Below, piece by piece: positions 12,319 to 23,895 of a stretch of 64,000 bases of DNA (positions are counted from its first letter, which is position 1; the number at the start of each line of letters is the position of its first letter). The DNA lies in NCBI GenBank assembly GCA_910591455.2, contig OU342808.1, positions 18,679,121 through 18,743,120 on the forward strand, read 5' to 3'. The notes under the pieces were generated by a model. The model saw nothing but the letters and a program-made list of their open reading frames with translations, was not told where the DNA came from and ran no database searches. The translations under genes and the position numbers were made by a program. This DNA is from Pholis gunnellus. Lineage: Eukaryota > Chordata > Actinopteri > Perciformes > Pholidae.

Positions 12319-14184
12319 TCATCGGTAGTACAGAGCCATGAAGGGTGTGTGTGAGAGGTGAACACCGCCAGTTCCACAGGATACCCCCGAAGCAGCCTGA
12401 CTGCAGCCCAGGACCAGGCCCAGCTCCGGAGCAGGCAGCGTGCTGGCAACCCCATCCCCCCACACATCAGTATCGGTGTCATGCAGAGCCCCAGAAGCTG
12501 GCTTTTCTCCTGGTGGATACCTCCTGGAAGAAAACGCCATCCGCCGCATTTTCTCCAAGCTGTGAGCCCCTCCTGCACCACCCGTCACCTGTTTCAGATT
12601 CTGGAAAAGGAACAGCAGGTCTACTCTGAGCTCCACCGTGTTGCCCTGTGACCACAAACTGTACCTAAAGGAGACGAGAGACAACAGGGTTACAACCAGA
12701 CACTCCCAGCCTCCATGCCTGCAACTGCTTGGTGACTTTACAGGCTTTTAGACTGAAATGAGGACTTTGTGTAAAAGTAAAGATCACAGTGAGCGTAGCT
12801 TTTTACCTTGTTGGTAGGTCTCGCTTTGCCATAGATGAAAGCACAGGATAGATATCCAGATGTTGTGGGTTGGAAAGCTGGAGGTGGAGCTCGGCTCTCA
12901 TAATCGTCAACGACAAAATGTCCCTGGTGAGGAGAAACTCCACATCTGTGCCTGAGCAGGAGGAGGAAAAGAGGCAGTCAGGAGTCTGTCAGAGGCTCAG
13001 GCACAGAGTGCAGTTTAAGATGGAGCATTTCATGTCACAGACACACTCATGCCAGGCTGTAGTTTATTAATAAACCTCATGATCAGAGTAGGATCTCTGC
13101 CACAGAGATGTGTTTCACTCCTAATACCTTGTTAATCTGTCAGCAGGATATCAACACCCAGAGGGGACATTAAGACTCATTTGTATGCAGAGAACATGGT
13201 CCTCTATAAAGCTGCATTCATCAAGTCATTAATGTCCTCCAAGCTGCTTTTCAAGCACATTAGCTTTTACTTCTACAGTTTATGACATTCGTGCACTCTT
13301 TCAACATAATATACGGGTTTGATGCTGCATCTTCCTCTCTGCTGAGTGATGCAGCCTACTCATTCATCCCCATCCTAAATCAAAGTTAATTTGACGATGA
13401 ATTGAAATACTTTTAATGAGCAAGCTGCTCTTTTTTTCTATTACATTATATATTCCATACAATTTGTGTGCTGTAGAAATCTCCAAATCTAATGAGCATG
13501 TTTCGTGGTGAAGAAGTGACCTAAATGTAAGTAATGACAATGTGTTTTGAAGCAGTTGAATTTTTCTCCACTGTGCAATTAAAACATGGAAATTTAACCC
13601 AATCTTAATTTTGGGGGGTTGAGCTCTGCAACCCATCAAGGGCCGCTGTGTGTCTCTTAGTAAATCATCTCTACCAGGACCAACACAACATTAGTTCTAC
13701 ATTAGACCATAAGCAAATAAAGTTCATTATTACATAGCATGTGTTTCAGTTGGATCTACTGCGTCTTACCTCCTCTCAATCGGCCTTGAATTCCTCTTAC
13801 GCTTCTGCAGTTGACTCCTTCCTGACAGCAGTGATACACCCGTCGGACAAAGCTGAAGAGAGATTTTCCTGGGAAAACCGGGTGCCGGGAGGCTCTCGGT
13901 GAAAAGGGCCGAACACGGAGCTGCAATAGCGTTGCATTATCCTCGGGAGCTTGTGTGGTTTCCAGCCAAGGCGCCACCAGCTCTGCGCACCGCTCCAGGT
14001 GCGTCTCCGCGATCCCGCGCCTCAACGAGTCCATGCGTAAAGTTGGTCCGGAGGATTCATCTGCAGTTTTTTGGGACTGTGACAGAAATCCCATCTTGTC
14101 TAGTGCGCGACCAAATACTCCAATGTCCCTTGTCATCACCGAGAAAAGAAATATAGCAATCCATATGCAGTGCGAGGAGGCCAT
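12319..14184 (-). CDS. Secreted protein resembling a TGF-beta-family prodomain, no mature domain
   Basis: Three exons: 13770-14184, 12807-12951 and 12319-12664 (906 bases, 301 residues), all with GT-AG junctions and matching phases. The N-terminus (CIWIAIFLFSV) is a likely signal peptide; an N-glycosylation site (NAT) lies at 83-85; a CC...C cluster at 119-126 ends exon 1. Exon 2 has LTIMRAELHLQLS (about 153-165), like the RAEL-type strand of TGF-beta/inhibin prodomains. Exon 3 has GNTVELRVDLLFLF, then ELGLVLGC, and ends HLSHTPFMALYYR, like the H-x-PF-L segment just before the furin site of inhibin-beta prodomains. A stop follows at once; no cystine-knot sequence lies beyond it in any frame. 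What is seen: a spliced secreted ORF. What is inferred: the family. I do not recognise an orthologue. It could instead be an unrelated secreted factor. Confidence 0.65.
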
Positions 14185-14270
14185 GGTGCTATATCTCTAA
14201 ATCCTGGCCTTTGGATCCTCACTGATGGATAACAGGCAGCTTCTCTGTTGTGCCAACTCTCTCTGCCTGC

Positions 14271-14278
14271 TATATATC
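14271..14278 (-). promoter_or_regulatory. TATA-like box of the prodomain-like gene
   Basis: On the minus strand the sequence gatatata lies about 87 bases upstream of the ATG at 14184, a fitting distance for a TATA box with a short 5' UTR. This supports the chosen first exon. It would suit tissue-restricted expression, which is inference. Confidence 0.45.
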
Positions 14279-14282
14279 CCAC

Positions 14283-14790
14283 TGACAATGGGGACATCTT
14301 ACCACTTAGAATTTGAATCCCGACCCTCCTCACAGACCCTGCCCCTCTTATTGTTCGAGCCCTTAACCACCCATTTACCCCCCACTGCTTTCTTTTAATG
14401 CGCCTGCATAATGAGGCGCCCCGAAGAGCGCCGACCCCAACCATTCAAATTCAGCGACTTGGCTAATGACTCTAATGACTCCATATCTGGAACATCAAGA
14501 ACCATTATATTTACCAACACGTATAGCTCAGAAACATTCGGACAGAACAGGAGTAATAACGTTTTATGAGCACGTGTTTGGCTTTTCAAATAGCTTTGCG
14601 CACGTCCCTCTTCGGACCAGTTGTAACCATATGATGCGAGGCTTTAAGCCTGAAGTGAAAAACAATGGCTCCCGATTGGAGGCTCACATGCAGGCCGCTG
14701 ATGGACCTAATAAGGCCGTGTTGCCCCTGTGGTTTTAAACAAGCATTGACAAAAGTAGCTCACAAGACTCAGCACTGAGAGGATCATGTA
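14283..14790. other. Spacer between prodomain-like gene and hps4 3' end
   Basis: About 500 bases upstream of the prodomain-like gene. I see no coding sequence or repeat family. It should hold the promoter of that gene. Confidence 0.4.
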
Positions 14791-14794
14791 TTCA

Positions 14795-15625
14795 TTTAAT
14801 ACCCACTAATAATGCACTACAGCATATCACAGTGGACCTTTTCTTTGCAAACATTACAATAAAAGTATTTTTTAACAAATAACACTTTTGATGAAAAAAA
14901 CACACAGTAAATATAATAGCCGAGTAGTTAAATAAGACTTGTTATGCTACCAAAGAGTTGATTTCAAATAAATATCTATAAAAAGTTTTAGATAATTGTA
15001 TAAATTTGTATAATAAACCAATACAGTGTTGCAGTGTGCGCAGCGAGTTAAAGTAGGATCATGTATAAAAGAAGTTAAATAGTATCAAGATTTAACCTGG
15101 CTTTAGTAAAAATGTCAAATTAAATGAATAAACAAGTAAGAGGAATTTTTACATTTGCTTCAGTGATGATGAAAGGAAAATACCTGCAAAGTGAAAAGGT
15201 TGTAAAATGTGTGCAGTGTGTTAACAGGAGCTTAATTTGGCAAAATGGTGCTTCTAGATACAAGAGGTAATATGTTTGAGCATAACAGAAAAAAAAAACA
15301 TGCACAAAAAATAACTTAAAACTATGGCTGGAACCTCATTGTTAACAAAACGTACGTTACATAACTTTAACCAACCATCCTCTCTGACATTCATAATACA
15401 AATTTAGAAAATGCAAAGTTCTGCTATAAATGGGAGTGTCATACGGTTTTATAGCACAGCAGATGCTAATATCATACAATCTGCTGTGGGGAAAAGTAAA
15501 CCGCAGCAGCAACAAAAAACGCTTTAAAATCATATCCTCAGCTTTTCTCCGTTCATTTTAAGGTTACTCACAAGGCAGCTTTTCATATCTTAAGAGAACA
15601 CAGCAGACGCCGCGACGCTGTCCCG
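14795..15625 (-). other. hps4: Probable hps4 3' UTR
   Basis: AT-rich sequence downstream of the hps4 stop with no open frame of note. The minus strand carries ATTAAA at 14795-14800, the best candidate poly(A) signal. Confidence 0.45.
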
Positions 15626-18600
15626 TCAGAGCAGGTTAACCCCGTGTTTCAGCAGTCTGTGTCGTGCCTTACCGGGAAGCGAGAAAGCACTGTCCTGGTG
15701 GTTAGGGATGCCGGAGTTCCTTAGCGATCCCCCATGCTGCTGGAAGTAAGTTTCCTGGGCCACGCTGCGGGTTCCATACACCGCAGCTCCAGCACTCCTG
15801 CGGTGAAAATGTCACATTTACAATTCAAGATTGTAGGATGAAGACATGTTATGCAAAAGAGCAAAGTGACATAAATAAGACAAAACATCAGAACTTTCTC
15901 TTCCAGTAAATGTGAGTTGTTGGGAGTGCGATCTAGAGGAAGATCCATCTAGAGGAAGAACATTTAGGGATTGGTGGGATGTGACCGATAGACCAGATGA
16001 ATTGACAGATCCAACCCCCAACCCCCGACTTCTACTTGAGGAGCCATGAAAGGCACGAGAACTACCCCCCCCCACCCCCCACCCAACAACCACCATCATC
16101 AAGTCACTGCCGTACTGACCTGATAATAGCCTCCTGCAGAGTTTCAGTGTTACAGAAATGTGAGTGAAGAAGTGATGTGGCTCTCACAAAAGGACGCTCT
16201 GGGGCTCCCCCCGGTCGACCAGACAGGTTGGCTGCAGTGACACACAATAACAAGAGACTCAGTACCCACAGTGGCACATTAACCTGGACATGCATGCCTG
16301 CTGCACAAAGGAATGCTGATCACAGTCGTACTAATTAGCCATCAGCTCATGCAAAAACAAATATAAACAACCCCCCTAGTCCCCAGGTAGAGACGGCCGG
16401 GCAGAAGATACTCACTCTAGAAGAAAAGTGAAAAGCGGGAAACTGGGAAAGACAGAATTTTCAGGAATTATTAGAAATGCAACAAAGATGCAAAGCGAGT
16501 TAAGAACAAGAGAGAGACTAAGAGTGAACGAAGAGAGGAGATAGTTTGAAGTGTTATGGGAGCCTCACTTGTCAGCGTGCTCTGAATGCAGTCAAAGTGG
16601 GCAAAGATGTAGGGTCCTGGAGTGCCCGGGGCCCCTGGAGAGATGGTCCTCAGATGGGCCTCCAGTCCATTGAGTGACGCCAGGCTGCTGTGATACTGGA
16701 TACAAACCATAGAGGAAGAGCCATATGTTAGCATTACCAAGACAAACGTAGTGCACTCATGTACAGCTGGTGGATTACTGAGGGAGGCATTGCGATGTGT
16801 ATCAGCTGTGTCATTAAGTTTCTTTTTGTCCTCCTCAAAAGAACTAAAGTGCATCGTTTTTTTTTCAAAAACTTACAATATCCTAATGTGACAAAAAATG
16901 AGAGAAATTATTATTACGGTTCCCGTTGTTTCTCACCACTTCCTCCATAGAATCTGTGTCACTCAAGAAGTGAGGCTCCACCAGCAGAGCCAGCACCAAG
17001 CCTTTCACCCGGTGCAGGTACAGCGTCATGGGAATCAGCGGACACTCCTCTTGGCTCTCAAGAGCACCAGAGCGACGAGGATCTGGTATCTCTGCCTCGT
17101 GGCCCTGAACATTTCCACAGCCACCTCCGCTGACCTCTTCCAAAACGTTATCGCCATGTGAGTCCTCAGCCCCGCTGAAGTCAAACACTGTCCCACAAGC
17201 TGTGTCTCCATCTCCTCCGCCTCCATTTAGATACAATGAGCTGTCGCCTTCATTAAGCATCGAACCGACTCCATCTCCGTTGCTTTGAAAGCTGTGATAA
17301 TCCAGCACTTCCTCCTCAGCTACAGGGGAGTGTTTTCCGTTTGAGAAAGGGGACTCTAGCTGCTGCGGTGGGGGGTCAGCGGAGCTCTGCGATGGATCTG
17401 GGCTAAACACGGAGCTGTCAGACAAGTGAGGACTGAAGGACACCTTCTGGGGAGACTGGGAGGAACCTGTATCAGACGACTCTGACTCAGTGGAGGGAGT
17501 GTCGGATAACGTTCTTGACAGGCGGGTTTTTCTCAAGGGGGTGTTTTTGTGTGGAGTAGAACGGGAGCTGAAGGACAGAAAACAGTTTCAGGCACTCCGA
17601 ATTATCTGGGAAATGCTACGCAAACAGAACAGAAACTCAGCGAGGGAAGACGCTACCTGAAATCTTTGTCGACGGGGGCGGATTGCAGATACTGAAGCTC
17701 AGACATGGTCAGGAATACAGTGGTGGAGCTGACGGTACTCGGCCCGTTGGACCTCTGGGCCTGCATCCAAATAAAAACACTGGCTTGAGACTTTTTACTG
17801 TTAAAAGGAATGGTTCAACACTTTGTATATGCTAATTGGCTTTCTCGTCAAGAGTTGGATAGCCACTCTCAGACAAAAGTCAAACTTTTTTTTAGTAATG
17901 CTAGTCTTGCAATCTGTCTTTTTTTTAAATGTCTGAAACACTTTGGTAGTCCAAATTACTGGTTCTTGGCCAGTTCTCAACTTTTTATATTATTTAGTTA
18001 AATTAAAGAGTGATTAGTTTACTTCAAATGTTTTATACAGAACTGTTTGGGGGCCCTTGGTGAGGCTTAATTGAGCACGTAGTCCTGCCATCGCATCTTA
18101 CCATGGTGTATGTTTCACTCTCATGAACCATCACCTTCATCGTGAGCTCTGGAGACATCTGCGTGCTTACAACTCTGTGGAGAAAAGGCCGAAAAGTGAG
18201 ATTTCCAAACCTGTTATTTCCAAAAGGTATCCCACAGAGGTACAGTCAAAATGTCAGCTCACCTTCCTCTGAAAAGAATACAGCCTGCTGACACTAGAGG
18301 GCAGCGCTGACAGGCCTGGAGAATGAGGGCAGCTTTGAGCAGGAGAAGTGGGTCAATCTGGGGACAAGAATTCAAAATGTTACCGTTCAGTTCATGTAAA
18401 AGCAAAGACTCTGAAAGGTGATAAATATACAATATATGGGCTAATAACTTCATTAAGTTCAGTTGTTACACCAAGAGACACTAATGCAAAGACACGGCCA
18501 GTGTTGTAAGATACATTTTGTATTATGCTGCGTCATCTATTGTATAATGTGACAGAATTGGCATGTCTCAGTGTATTGTGCAAAATCTAGAGAATTGTAT

Positions 18601-21241
18601 TTTACAAAATGTGCTTTAAAAATAACCCATTTGGTTGGCAGTTTGTGCCTGTCTAAATCTATTCTCTAGGTGCAATGACTATGCAGAAAGTTTGCCAAGA
18701 CATACTGAACACTTACACAATATTACAAGACATTGTGACATAGTCATATCCTGTCTGAGAACATCTCGGTGTGCAGCAGCAGCAGCAGCAGCATTAGAAA
18801 AGGAATTGTGGAACTGTGACACCATTTTGTACGTACATTAGTGGAGTCAATTGTTCTCAAGCAGCTGAAGATGTGATGAAGCTCTGACGATCCTGACTCC
18901 AGGTGTGAGAGGTACTGCGCCCATCGACTAGCCAGAGTTTCCTGACTGTTAAGCTACAGTGCAAAACAAAGTTTAAATTACAGCATGGATCTTTTAAAAT
19001 ACACAATTTGAAAGAATTACCCTAAATAAGCAAAATAACCCGCTGGTTTGAAACAGAATTATTGCCTAGTTTCTGTTTATTATGTGACTTTTACTCAGAT
19101 TCTTTGTAGATTGATAGTCTTTCTTTACAAAAACATCTTAATATCTGTGAGACAACCCAGAAACAAAACAAGGTTACTGTGGTGTAAGACAACTAGACCG
19201 CTGAAGAGTGCACCTGGTAGCTCCGTCGGACAGAGCCATTGTAGAAACAAAAGAGGTTTATTAGCTGATCCAGGAGCTCACAGACACTGATGGTGGGGAC
19301 TTCCACTGAGCAGCCAAGAGCCTGGGAGGAACCAAAAGATGTCCCCAAAATAATCATCACACACAGTCAGAAACATCTTTGAAAAGTTGCAGCTGAACCA
19401 CCTGTGTGCTCACTCACCCAGAAAAAGTCATCTTTCATGCGGATGGAAAACTTGATGCGGCGCAGCCTTAGTATGCGCACAGGGGAGGAGGAGAGCTCAG
19501 AGACACAGCGGCCCGCGCCAGCAAGCTGACCACAGAGCAGCTCCTGCTCATCTACAGGGGTCTGGCAGAAATAGATGCAGAAACTAACATTGAAGCACAT
19601 AAAGAAGCATTAGATAATCATTATCATATGTAATAATGTGTCATAGTGTCAAACCTCTTCAGGGTAGAAGTAGCAGATTCCCTCTCTTGTAGGATCACCC
19701 TCTCCTGTGACTTTGGATCCATCATAGAGGAAGAAATAAGTACACCTGTAAAGTAAATACACAAAGAAAGTTTATTTATTTTTGCACAATTAATATCAAC
19801 ATAACGGAGATAAATAATATCACAGTGCAGGAAGAGGCAAAAAAGCCAACTGGGCTTATTTGAAGCCTCCACCTATATAATATTAACATTTCACAATATT
19901 ACAGAGAACATAAAATTAATATGCATAAGATATGACTACGTGAAATATGTTGGACAAAATAGTGCGTGGCTGCTTGTGTAATGCAATGTGCATGTCGTAT
20001 GTTTGGTGTACAATAATAATCAGTATTACTTCGTTTATAGAGGCGGACAGAGAATGCACACACAAAGATCAGAGTAGTGGTTTGTTTTTTCACGCACTGC
20101 AGACAGCAGTAAGCAGAAGTGAGCCTTTATACCATCCTGCAGATAGATGGTCTCAGCTGATCTTACCTTCTGGAGTCTGGCTGCATGAACTCAGTCATCA
20201 CCAAGAGAAGCCCAGAAAAGAAGCTAGATGTCGCTCAGGTCATCCGTTATCCTAGACCCATGTATTTCCTACCGGACACACTGAAGATTCAGTCTGACAA
20301 CAAAAAAAAAGTAGAACTGCGACTTCGAGAGAGATGTTACAAATCCTCCGACGCGCTGCAGGCTGTCAGCTGTTTGGCACAAACAAAACAAAGATGATAT
20401 TAAATATCACACACACGCGCGCGACAGCAGCAACGGACAGTGTTCTCATCCACTTTTAACGTGCAATTGCTACTAAAGGTAGTCAGTTTGACAGAGTTAG
20501 CGCCACTTGAGGAATGCGGGTCAGTCAGTCACACGTAACGTGAGTGGAAGTCATGTGAAAGTATGGCAAGCTTACAGGGACAAACTAGTGGCCATTACGA
20601 AACACTCAACAAGCCATAGTGGCGGAGTATATACTCACAACTTACTTTAAGCAGGCTATGAGTCGCACTACGTCAATAGATAAAAAGCATTACAAGTAAA
20701 AGTTGTTCTACATGAATACTGATGAATTTATGTGTAGACAACATATTAATGTCGCAGGGGGTGACGTGAAGCTAGATCTAACTTTACTTTTGGATATCTC
20801 AGTCTGGTGCAAAGGATCATATTTTATGAAATGATTATGCTTTCTATGTCAAATCTTGCTCTTCACAGTATAGTTGTCAGATGTATATAGTATGGAAATA
20901 CTCTGGTAACGGACAGGTGCCATCAAATTGTACATAAGCCTATGTAGCCTATTTGAGTACAGTAAAGGTACTTCAGAAGGACCACAAAAGGTAGCTGTGG
21001 TATCATAGAAGCCCCTGTTATTCCTACATGTACACTATAACCTCTCGATACTGTGCATGATTACACTGGAAATTCTCCTTTATATGGAGATTTAATTACA
21101 AGCTTTTAAATTATTGAAAAGAAAGGAAAACACAGCCAGACATGTAATATGCAGGGGATTACACGTGTGCTTACATTGAACATACATGGCAAGAGACTGC
21201 GTATGAAATGAACCTTACAGTACATCTTCCTTTGAAGCCAT
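15626..21241 (-). CDS. hps4: Hermansky-Pudlak syndrome 4 protein, BLOC-3 subunit
   Basis: With HPS1 it forms BLOC-3, the exchange factor for Rab32/Rab38 in making melanosomes and other lysosome-related organelles (family knowledge). Exons: 21219-21241 (MASKEDVL), 19655-19745, 19418-19561, 19214-19321, 18837-18953, 18263-18357, 18102-18174, 17657-17760, 16937-17567, 16569-16695, 16120-16231 and 15626-15797, giving 598 residues. Diagnostic stretches are TYFFLYDGSKV, EQELLCGQLAG, LLLLKAALILQACQR, LYLHRVKGLVLALL, YHSSLASLNGLEAHL and the C-terminus LLKHGVNLL, all matching mammalian HPS4. The Ser/acidic-rich middle (exon 16937-17567) is the variable linker between the N- and C-terminal longin-like regions. 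A second possible first exon (20167-20198, MTEFMQPDSRR) has the same donor phase and would give 601 residues. Confidence 0.95.
17806..17880 (+). repeat. Decayed dispersed teleost repeat in hps4 intron
   Basis: ggttcaacactttgtatatg, ggctttctcgtcaagagttg and gccactctcag follow the order of the family seen at 5496-5595 and, in reverse, at 48170-48410. The copy is old and divergent. Confidence 0.45.
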
Positions 21242-21405
21242 AGTGAATCCTATTTTCAATGCTCGATTGAGGATGCCTTCAGAAATTGACGGCCAATGGC
21301 TGGATTAAAGCGCGATCAAACCGGAGTCAACTGATCAGGAGAGATCTGTCCATGCTTCCTCTCTATTCTCAAGTCAGGACTCGGATCTATATCTTCGATA
21401 CAACC

Positions 21406-21453
21406 TTAATCGTTGGAGATAAAATTGTGTAGAGTCGCTAAGCAGCCCGCCAT
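21406..21453 (-). promoter_or_regulatory. YY1/TISU-like start element with 15-codon uORF, distal hps4 promoter
   Basis: The minus strand reads tcaagatggcgggc, close to the YY1 site and to the TISU element found around starts of housekeeping genes with short leaders. The ATG within it opens a 15-codon frame ending at 21406, upstream of the hps4 ATG at 21241. It supports transcription of hps4 from this distal exon. Not tested. Confidence 0.45.
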
Positions 21454-22039
21454 CTTGAATTTGTCCAAACCTCCGTGCAGGAGTGCAGAGCTCAGCAGCA
21501 GGGGCGTAATTTACGGGGGGACCGTGTTTATACTAAGGTCTTTGGTGGTTTGGTGCGAATAAACAAACGACCAGCGGTCAAAGTCAACCAAATAATGAAA
21601 GTTTATTGTGAGAAGGAACAGGACGTTTGAAATCGTTTTGTTATTATTTTCCTGCTGTTATAGTCAGAGGAAATCAACGCCACCTGTTGATGAGCACTTT
21701 ATGACACACATACAGGCTCATGAACAACATTAGGAGGAAAGAAAAACAAAGTGGCCGATGGGAAACACAATACTCACAATTAGTGTAAGATTGAAGCGTT
21801 TAAGCAACACATGTTTTGAAATAATGAAGCTGGGTGCAGTTAGACGATTCTGTAAGTTCCGGTAATGTTACAGACTTCATACATGATGTTGATACATTTT
21901 ATCTTGCTTAAATATGGTTTGTTACGGTTATTAATCTCTGCATGTGTATACATGTTCAGCATTGGTTTCATTAGTTTAGGCGCTGTTTTAATTTACAGCA
22001 CATGATGATCTTCTGTAACGTGACTTCTTTATCGCTATT

Positions 22040-22620
22040 TTTGACATACTATACTATGACTTTTTATAACACTTTTTACACATTGATCTATTTTTTTCGA
22101 CATACTATACAATGATATGGCATATCCGGATTTTATATTTTATCATTTTTATAAAGATAATTTTATGGCATACTATGCTATATGTTTCTGTATTTTCTAT
22201 GAAATACTAGAAATACTAGACATCTTTTATTAGATTGGTTAGGACATTTTTATGACATACTCTTCTTGCAAACTATCATATGATACTTAAAAAAAAATGT
22301 TTTAAGAAATACTATTCTATGACATTTTATGCCACTTTAATGGCAATATACACTATATATTATGACATTACATTTGTGTATGGCCATGACTTTTTATGAC
22401 TCTTTTACAGCACATTATATAATGGCATTTAAATAACGTTTTTGTGAAATACTATACTATGACTCTTTTATGGAAAACTATATCATTACTCTTATTTTGT
22501 CAAACTATATTATGACATTTTATGTAATACTACATTAAATGATCATTTTATTACATTTTTTCTGTATTACTTTGCAATTATCTTTTTATTGCACACTATA
22601 CTATAATATTTAGCCCATTT
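22040..22620 (+). repeat. Degenerate AT-rich tandem array
   Basis: The unit contains variants of gacatactatactatgac followed by a T-rich run. It recurs about a dozen times (for example near 22043, 22100, 22160, 22254, 22310, 22450 and 22500), with irregular spacing of about 40-60 bases and heavy decay. No open frame crosses it. Confidence 0.7.
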
Positions 22621-23244
22621 CAGTCAGAACCTTCAAAGGGTTCTGTGTAGCAGGTTCTCACCTGTCTGTGCACATCCAACATTTTATAACTACGCAGACA
22701 GGCTATGTCTCATTTGTGGAGTGCCATTTGGGTTCAATATTTTAGCCGTCGCCATCTTGTTTTTTGGCTTATTGCATCCAGAAGAAAGACGAAAGGGTGG
22801 GACTAAGTACAACAGAACACTGAATAATGTATTTTTAGGAGACCAAAACGGATACAATCCTCAACGTCACTGGAGTTTAATACCAGAGTGAAGACAGGTC
22901 ACAGATTATATTTGATTTGTTTTCTGATTCACCATTTGGTTTAAATATATGTTCATTGTATGTCTGAACAACAAAAGGACCACAAACAACTTTCCTCCAT
23001 TTATTAGAAAGATTTGTCTGAATATGAACCAAAGACATTTTCTCTAGGCATTTAAAGAAAGAATGTAGAAAGACCTTGCATGGTGTAAATGAAGAGGCAG
23101 CCTCATAATTTAGAGCAATACTTGTTATCTCTAAGGCAAAGAATAAAGTACCGTATGCCACAGGAATTAGTTTGAACTTTTTTACTTCACATTATCTGTG
23201 ATTCCACAATGTGTCTAAATCACACACACAAGGCAACCAAAACG

Positions 23245-23372
23245 TGTTCTTGAATAGCCAAGTTACCTGATCTCAATCCAACTGAGAATGTGTTTCACTT
23301 GCTGAACACCAAACTTCGCGAAAAAAGTCACAACAAAGGATTTGCAACCAAATATGAAATAAACAGTTCCTA
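23245..23372 (+). mobile_element. Tc1/mariner transposase remnant
   Basis: One frame from about 23257 reads AKLPDLNPTENVFHLLNTKL, close to the PDLNPIEN signature that contains the third catalytic acid region of Tc1/mariner DDE transposases, then runs on for about 15 degraded codons to a stop. No catalytic core upstream or terminal repeats are visible. It is a dead 3' fragment. Confidence 0.65.
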
Positions 23373-23895
23373 GAGTACTCTTCGGATGTGGATGTAGGTT
23401 TCCCGTATTGAAGTCATTCATTGTTTAATTCATTCATTTTTAAATCCAATGTGCTGGAGTACAGTTTGTGTGTCAATGCACAGTGATTTCATTGATGATG
23501 AAATTCTTCTTGGGAACAGGGTTTACACAGCGCCTCCACAGAGGCTCCACATCTTCATGACACTGCCCTGAAGTCTCACCGGGCCTTAAGCCCACCTTGT
23601 GGCAACTCTTGCCGAGACAATTTCGGGATTGAAGTAACATGTGGGCAACTAAAGGGAAGATTCCAATACTGTCAACATCTGCTGACTGCACTAGGAGGCC
23701 CTGTGTGCTGCTGCATGTGTAGAGTCGCACAGTGCAGTACCGCAACAACAAGATACGACACACAAAAGACATTGCTGCCCCATTGCAGTTAACTCCCCCC
23801 GAGTTTATATGACAAATTGTCAGACCAGGAATAAATAAAACATTGTTTTAACATATTATAATAGTGAGGTAAAACATTGGCATTTCTTTGCATGG

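Noticed and set aside
12216..12581. Alternative 121-codon frame over the last exon of the prodomain-like gene
   Set aside because: It is another frame of exon 3 (12319-12664); it lacks phase with exon 2 and family-like segments.
22720..22760. A second YY1/TISU-like atggcgacgg on the minus strand with a 21-codon frame
   Set aside because: The surrounding sequence (gccatcttgttttttggc and following) looks like a dispersed fish repeat, and no donor or gene follows.
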